Of a stretch of DNA of 11,175 bases, positions 8,304 through 11,175 are shown in pieces (position 1 is the first letter of the stretch; each line of letters starts with the position of its first letter). This DNA is from Leclercia sp. UBA7405. Its GTDB lineage: Bacteria; Pseudomonadota; Gammaproteobacteria; Enterobacterales; Enterobacteriaceae. The notes beneath the pieces were generated by a model that saw only the letters and a program-made list of their open reading frames with translations, was not told the origin of the DNA and ran no database searches. Position numbers and translations under genes: made by a program. The stretch spans positions 1 through 11,175 of the forward strand of contig DKMV01000350.1 of NCBI GenBank assembly GCA_002469605.1. The letters run 5' to 3'.

Positions 8304-8516
8304 ATGGCAACTTTTTCATTAGGTAAACACCCGCACGTTGAGCTGTGCGATCTGCTGAAGCTGGAAGGCTGGAGCGAGAGCGGCGCCCAGGCCAAGATCG
8401 TCATTGCCGATGGTCTGGTTAAAGTGGACGGCGTGGTCGAGACCCGCAAACGCTGCAAGATTATTGCCGGGCAGACCGTCAGCTTTGAAGGTCAGAGCGT
8501 AACGGTTACGGCCTGA
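8304..8516 (+). CDS. ybcJ: YbcJ, S4-type RNA-binding protein
   Basis: This is a 70-residue protein whose whole length is a compact S4-like RNA-binding fold. The helix HVELCDLLKLEGWSESGAQA is followed by the basic loop and strands (LVKVDGVVETRKRCKI). Length and sequence match E. coli YbcJ closely. The ATG lies one base after the folD stop. Its ribosome site (GAGGA) is inside the end of folD, eight bases upstream, so the two genes are very likely cotranscribed and translationally coupled. The precise RNA target is unknown to me. The same pairing with folD occurs in E. coli. Confidence 0.95.
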   Translation: MATFSLGKHPHVELCDLLKLEGWSESGAQAKIVIADGLVKVDGVVETRKRCKIIAGQTVSFEGQSVTVTA

Positions 8517-8527
8517 GTTACGGGCCT

Positions 8528-8646
8528 CCCCTCACCCTAACCCTCTCCCCTGAGGGGAGAGGGGACGCCGGAGTCGCTTTTATTACAAAGCCGCACCGGC
8601 CCGCTTTTCCCCCTCGCCCCTTTGGGGAGAGGGCCGGGGTGAGGGG
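8528..8646. repeat. Inverted pair of ~38-bp palindromic repeats (REP/BIME-like)
   Basis: Two copies of one repeat face each other. Each has an outer part CCCCTCACCC, three variable bases, then CCCTCTCCCC, a 3-base loop and the complementary arm. Copy 1 (about 8528-8565) has a perfect 10-bp stem, 8541-8550 with 8554-8563. Copy 2, on the minus strand (about 8609-8646), has a 10-bp stem with one mismatch, 8611-8620 with 8624-8633. The outer ends 8528-8537 and 8637-8646 are perfect complements, so the whole 119 bp can also fold as one large hairpin. It sits just after ybcJ, where it could terminate transcription or protect the folD-ybcJ message. No T-run follows the stems. Confidence 0.85.
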
Positions 8647-8775
8647 AAACCTCCCCCCTCCCCCATAATCCCCACACCCATCACGGTTTATTATCGATCC
8701 ACTTCAAATAATCACTATTTCCTTTGCTGAAATGTGAAAATTAAGTTGCGCGAATTTCCGCCTTTCCTCACGATA

Positions 8776-8803
8776 AGTAGAACGTTCTACTAAAACGTTC
8801 TAC
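8776..8803 (+). promoter_or_regulatory. Two adjacent MalI-like operators
   Basis: AGTAGAACGTTCTACT at 8776-8791 is a perfect 16-bp palindrome centred on CG. A second, imperfect copy, CTAAAACGTTCTAC (8790-8803), shares 12 of 14 bases with the core of the first, 13 bp further on. The AACGTT core is typical of LacI-family operators and resembles the AAAACGTTTT core of E. coli MalI sites. The pair covers the -35 region just before the candidate -10, so binding should block transcription. The MalI-like product of the gene at 10432 is the likely binder; this is inference from context. Confidence 0.75.
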
Positions 8804-8804
8804 T

Positions 8805-8810
8805 TACAAT
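8805..8810 (+). promoter_or_regulatory. Candidate -10 element of the PTS gene
   Basis: TACAAT matches the -10 consensus at five of six positions and lies directly after the operator pair, 39 bp before the ATG. No recognisable -35 lies 16-18 bp upstream, where the operator sequence sits. This fits a promoter that needs an activator or is naturally weak. Confidence 0.4.
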
Positions 8811-8813
8811 AAC

Positions 8814-8830
8814 AGCGCTAAAAAAGCGCT
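8814..8830 (+). promoter_or_regulatory. Leader hairpin before the PTS gene
   Basis: AGCGCT (8814-8819) can pair with a second AGCGCT (8825-8830) around AAAAA. The stem would sit at the very 5' end of the message if transcription starts near 8817, just before the ribosome site GGGGGAG (8835-8841). It could stabilise the transcript. The role is inferred. Confidence 0.3.
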
Positions 8831-8849
8831 ATTCGGGGGAGATTTCAGC

Positions 8850-10349
8850 ATGAGTCTGATTTCAGGGTTTGTTAAATCGCTGTCTAAGTTATCGATGATT
8901 GGTCGGGCATTAATGCTGCCCATTTCATTGCTTCCCGCTGCGGGCCTGCTGCTGGCCTTTGGCGATAAATTCCACCTGCCGCTGATGATGAACGCGGGCG
9001 GGGTTATCTTTGATAACCTGCCGATGCTCTTTGCCATTGGCTCTGCGGTGGGCCTGGCCTCCGAGTCGGGGATCGCGGCGCTCTCCGCGGCGGTGTCGGT
9101 GTTTGTCACCAATATCACCATCGGCACGGTACTGAGCATCACGCCGGAGATGGCCTCCCAGGGAGGTAAATATGCGATGGTGGTAGGCATCCCTACCCTG
9201 CAGATGGGCGTCTTTGGCGGCCTGATCTGCGGTATTCTCGCGGCCTGGTGCTATAACCGCTTCCATACCATGCAGTTGCCGGAGTTCCTCGGCTTCTTCT
9301 CGGGCAAGCGCTTTGTGGCGATCGCTACGGCGTTTCTGTCGTTTATCCTCGGCCTGCTGCTGCCGTACGTCTGGCAGCATATCCAGTCGGGCATTGATGC
9401 ACTCTCGGTGATCGTTAACGGCGATAACCAGGCGGCCTCGACCTTTATCTTCGGGCTGGTGGAGCGCGCGCTGATCCCGCTGGGGCTGCACCACATCTGG
9501 TATCCGTCGTTCTGGTACTCCTTCGGGGATTACACCACCCAGGCGGGCCAGGTGATCCACGGCGACCAGACCATCTGGTTCAAAATGCTGGAAGAGGGTA
9601 CCAAATCCTTCAGCAGCGACACCTATCAGAACGCCGGTAAGTTCATGCAGGGCGAGTTCCCGCTGATGCTGTTCGCGCTGCCTGCGGCCTGCCTTGCCAT
9701 GTACCATGAAGCGCACACCAAAAATAAGAAGATCGCCTTCGGTATTCTCTTCTCTGCGGCGCTGACCTGTTTCCTGACGGGGATCACCGAGCCGGTCGAG
9801 TTTACCTTTATCTTCGTGGCGCCGATCCTGTACGTCTTCAACGCTATTATGGCGGGCCTGGCCTACATGACGATGTACCTGATGCACGCCCACATCGCCA
9901 AGTCCTTCTCTGCCGGCTTTATCGATTATCTGTCGTTCGGGATCCTGCCGTCGTTTAACGGCTACCAGACCAACTTCCTCAACGCGGTGATTATCGGTAT
10001 CCCGATGGCGCTGATTTACTACTTCACCTTCCGCTATGTCATTCGCCGCTTCGACGTGAAAACGCCGGGCCGTACGGAAGTAAGCGCCACCACCGACAAC
10101 AAAACCGATAGCGAACTGGCTACCGAGATCATCACTCTGCTGGGCGGTGCGAACAATATCGACTCCGTGGGCTCCTGCATCACCCGTCTGCGCCTCGAAG
10201 TGGCGAAGGGCGATGTGGTGGATAAAGACGGCCTTAACGGGCTGGGCGCGCGCGGCGTGGTCTTTGTCGGCGACAAGGGTATCCAGGTGATCTTCGGCGC
10301 CAGGGCGCAGTTTATCGCCCAGACTATGTCCACCATGATTGGAAAATAA
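8850..10349 (+). CDS. PTS EIICB permease, glucose/GlcNAc/maltose family
   Basis: This 499-residue sugar permease phosphorylates its substrate during uptake across the inner membrane. Residues about 15-400 form the membrane EIIC domain, with the family motifs LPEFLGFFSGKRFV (143-156), GLHHIW (212-217, with substrate-site histidines) and GITEPVEF (311-318). A linker with KTPGR (404-408) joins it to the EIIB domain (about 420-499). There the phospho-accepting C443 sits in SCITRLRLEV. No EIIA domain is present, so a separate EIIA such as Crr must donate phosphate. It is similar in architecture to PtsG, NagE and MalX but shorter than E. coli MalX, and I cannot assign a substrate. The ATG has GGAG eight bases upstream. 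The MalI-like gene downstream suggests a glucoside or maltose-type sugar, but that is only inference. Confidence 0.9.
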   Translation: MSLISGFVKSLSKLSMIGRALMLPISLLPAAGLLLAFGDKFHLPLMMNAGGVIFDNLPMLFAIGSAVGLASESGIAALSAAVSVFVTNITIGTVLSITPEMASQGGKYAMVVGIPTLQMGVFGGLICGILAAWCYNRFHTMQLPEFLGFFSGKRFVAIATAFLSFILGLLLPYVWQHIQSGIDALSVIVNGDNQAASTFIFGLVERALIPLGLHHIWYPSFWYSFGDYTTQAGQVIHGDQTIWFKMLEEGTKSFSSDTYQNAGKFMQGEFPLMLFALPAACLAMYHEAHTKNKKIAFGILFSAALTCFLTGITEPVEFTFIFVAPILYVFNAIMAGLAYMTMYLMHAHIAKSFSAGFIDYLSFGILPSFNGYQTNFLNAVIIGIPMALIYYFTFRYVIRRFDVKTPGRTEVSATTDNKTDSELATEIITLLGGANNIDSVGSCITRLRLEVAKGDVVDKDGLNGLGARGVVFVGDKGIQVIFGARAQFIAQTMSTMIGK

Positions 10350-10366
10350 TAAGATAGCTGACCGGC

Positions 10367-10388
10367 ACGTCTCCCCAGCGGGAGACGT
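10367..10388 (+). terminator. Hairpin after the PTS gene
   Basis: ACGTCTCCC (10367-10375) pairs perfectly with GGGAGACGT (10380-10388) around CAGC: a 9-bp stem 17 bp after the PTS stop. No T-run follows, so it may be a partial terminator or an RNA-stabilising element that lowers expression of the downstream regulator relative to the permease. Confidence 0.55.
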
Positions 10389-10390
10389 TG

Positions 10391-10412
10391 CCCGAACAGA
10401 CTGATCTTCGGG
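10391..10412 (+). promoter_or_regulatory. Second hairpin before the regulator gene
   Basis: CCCGAA (10391-10396) pairs with TTCGGG (10407-10412) around a 10-base loop. It starts two bases after the preceding hairpin and ends nine bases before the ribosome site of the next gene. It may add to an intercistronic control structure; a chance stem is possible. Confidence 0.35.
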
Positions 10413-10431
10413 AAATTATCAGGGAGCGGAT

Positions 10432-11175
10432 TTGAAGAAAGTCAGCATTATTGATGTCGCCAGAGCGGCGGGCGTGTCGGTCTCTACCGTCTCGCTGGTG
10501 CTACGCCAGAAAGGGAAAATCTCAGAGGCCACGATTGAGAAAGTCCAGGCTGCCATCAATACGCTCGGCTATGTTCATAACGTCGCCGCTGCCAACCTTC
10601 GCGCCAACACCTCTAATCTTATCGGCCTTATCCTGCGCGATTTCAGCGACAGCTTCTCCATCAAGGTGATGGCGAGTATTGTGCAGGAGCTGGAAAAACA
10701 GGGCTATATGGTCTTTCTTGGGCAGCCGCTTAACGAGGGGGAACACCTCGAGCGCTGCCTGCTGTCGTTCAAACAACAGGGCGTTGCCGGGGTTATCTAT
10801 TTGTCCTCCGATACGCGCCAGGCCCGCCTGCCGGAGCAGATCCGCCAGTGCCCGCTGCCGCTGGTGGCCGTCTCCCAGGCAATGCTGGAGGAGTCCTGTA
10901 ACCTGGTGATGCGCGATAACCGCCAGGCGGCGAACCTCGCCACCCGCTATCTGATTGAGCGCGGCCACCGCAATATCGCCTACATTGGCGGTCAGGCGGG
11001 CTGCCTTATCCGCGAGCAGCGCCTGCTCGGTTTTCGCAGCGCCATGACCCAGTCCGGCCTGATTAACCGCGACGAATTTGCCCCCGCCTGCAGCGACAAT
11101 ACCCGTGCCGCCGGGCTGGCGACCCGCCATCTGCTGGAAAAGAACAACACCATTACCGCCCTGCTCTGCCACTCG
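10432..11175 (+). CDS. malI: LacI-family repressor, MalI-like (partial, cut by window end)
   Basis: This is the first 248 residues of a LacI-family repressor, running off the right edge. Residues 4-24 form the helix-turn-helix (SIIDVARAAGVSVSTVSLVL), followed by the hinge helix (about 49-58, HNVAAANLRA). The periplasmic-binding-protein-like effector domain then begins (NLIGLILRDFSDSF) and includes RGHRNIAYIGG. The start is TTG at 10432: GGGAG lies five bases upstream, a stop at 10402 closes the frame, and no ATG or GTG lies between. The N-terminus resembles E. coli MalI (KKITIHDVALAAGVSVSTVSLVL), hence the name, but other LacI-family members cannot be excluded. The gene follows the PTS gene after 82 bp in the same direction, unlike the divergent malI-malX of E. 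coli. The likely targets are the operators at 8776-8803. Confidence 0.82.
   Translation, partial: MKKVSIIDVARAAGVSVSTVSLVLRQKGKISEATIEKVQAAINTLGYVHNVAAANLRANTSNLIGLILRDFSDSFSIKVMASIVQELEKQGYMVFLGQPLNEGEHLERCLLSFKQQGVAGVIYLSSDTRQARLPEQIRQCPLPLVAVSQAMLEESCNLVMRDNRQAANLATRYLIERGHRNIAYIGGQAGCLIREQRLLGFRSAMTQSGLINRDEFAPACSDNTRAAGLATRHLLEKNNTITALLCHS

Larger units (their letters stand above)
8517..8849. other. Intergenic region: inverted repeat pair, then PTS promoter region
   Basis: This 333-bp gap has no gene. Its left half is the GC-rich inverted repeat pair (8528-8646) plus a pyrimidine-rich tail (to about 8675). Its right half is AT-richer and holds the operators, -10 element, leader hairpin and ribosome site of the PTS gene. 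A TGTGA motif (8733-8737) could be half a CRP site, but its partner half (AGTTG) is poor. Confidence 0.6.

Noticed and set aside
7406..8458. Long open frame (350 residues) on the minus strand across folD and ybcJ
   Set aside because: It is antisense to two well-recognised genes. Its composition (rich in His, Gln, Ala, Arg) is typical of a shadow frame in GC-rich coding DNA, and it has no ribosome site or known domain.
8528..8675. CRISPR array or insertion-sequence remnant suggested by the repeats
   Set aside because: There are only two copies, in inverted orientation, with no regular spacers and no transposase fragment. A palindromic REP-like pair explains the pattern.
8733..8748. CRP site before the PTS gene
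   Set aside because: The left half TGTGA is present, but the right half (AGTTG in place of TCACA) is too poor to call.
8925..9893. 322-residue open frame on the minus strand inside the PTS gene
   Set aside because: It lies fully antisense to an EIICB gene with intact motifs. Its composition is highly charged, with no recognisable fold.
10522..11172. 216-residue minus-strand frame opposite the LacI-family gene
   Set aside because: It is antisense to conserved repressor sequence. Its repetitive Gly/Ala/Gln content is that of a shadow frame.

Overview
The window is a chromosomal segment from a member of the Enterobacteriaceae. It carries a six-gene type 1 fimbrial operon of the Salmonella fim / E. 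coli sfm kind, its regulator gene fimZ, the folD-ybcJ pair that flanks this locus in E. coli and Salmonella, and then a glucose-family PTS permease followed by a MalI-like LacI-family repressor. FolD, YbcJ, FimZ and FimH are all close in sequence to their enterobacterial counterparts as I remember them. The genus cannot be fixed by reading alone. The coding regions look moderately GC-rich, and fimZ with its upstream region is clearly more AT-rich.

Layout: bases 1-14 match the 3' end of an Illumina adapter, so the left edge is probably an untrimmed contig end. Bases 15-408 are AT-rich and non-coding, with a possible fimZ promoter. fimZ (+) is followed, convergently and after 47 bp, by the minus-strand operon. 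Transcription of that operon runs from right to left: fimA (major pilin), fimI (pilin-like), fimC (chaperone), fimD (usher), fimH (adhesin), fimF (minor pilin). A 319-bp divergent region separates fimA from folD (+), and ybcJ (+) follows folD after a single base. The next 333 bp hold a pair of inverted GC-rich repeats and then a promoter region with two MalI-like operator dyads. This leads into a 499-residue PTS EIICB gene (+), two hairpins, and a LacI/MalI-family gene (+) cut by the right edge.

How the genes work together: FimC carries FimA, FimI, FimF and FimH across the periplasm to the FimD usher, which assembles a fibre with FimH at the tip. FimZ is the expected activator of the fimA promoter, as in Salmonella. 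There is no invertible fimS-type switch and no recombinase gene, so regulation is probably transcriptional rather than by inversion. FolD supplies methenyl- and formyl-tetrahydrofolate, and YbcJ is a small S4-type RNA-binding protein. The PTS permease and its MalI-like neighbour look like a self-contained sugar-uptake module with local repression; the substrate is unknown.

I see no CRISPR array, insertion sequence, tRNA or rRNA, and no convincing new system. The points most worth checking are the adapter remnant, the inverted repeat pair, the double operator in front of the PTS gene, and several non-ATG or shifted starts.
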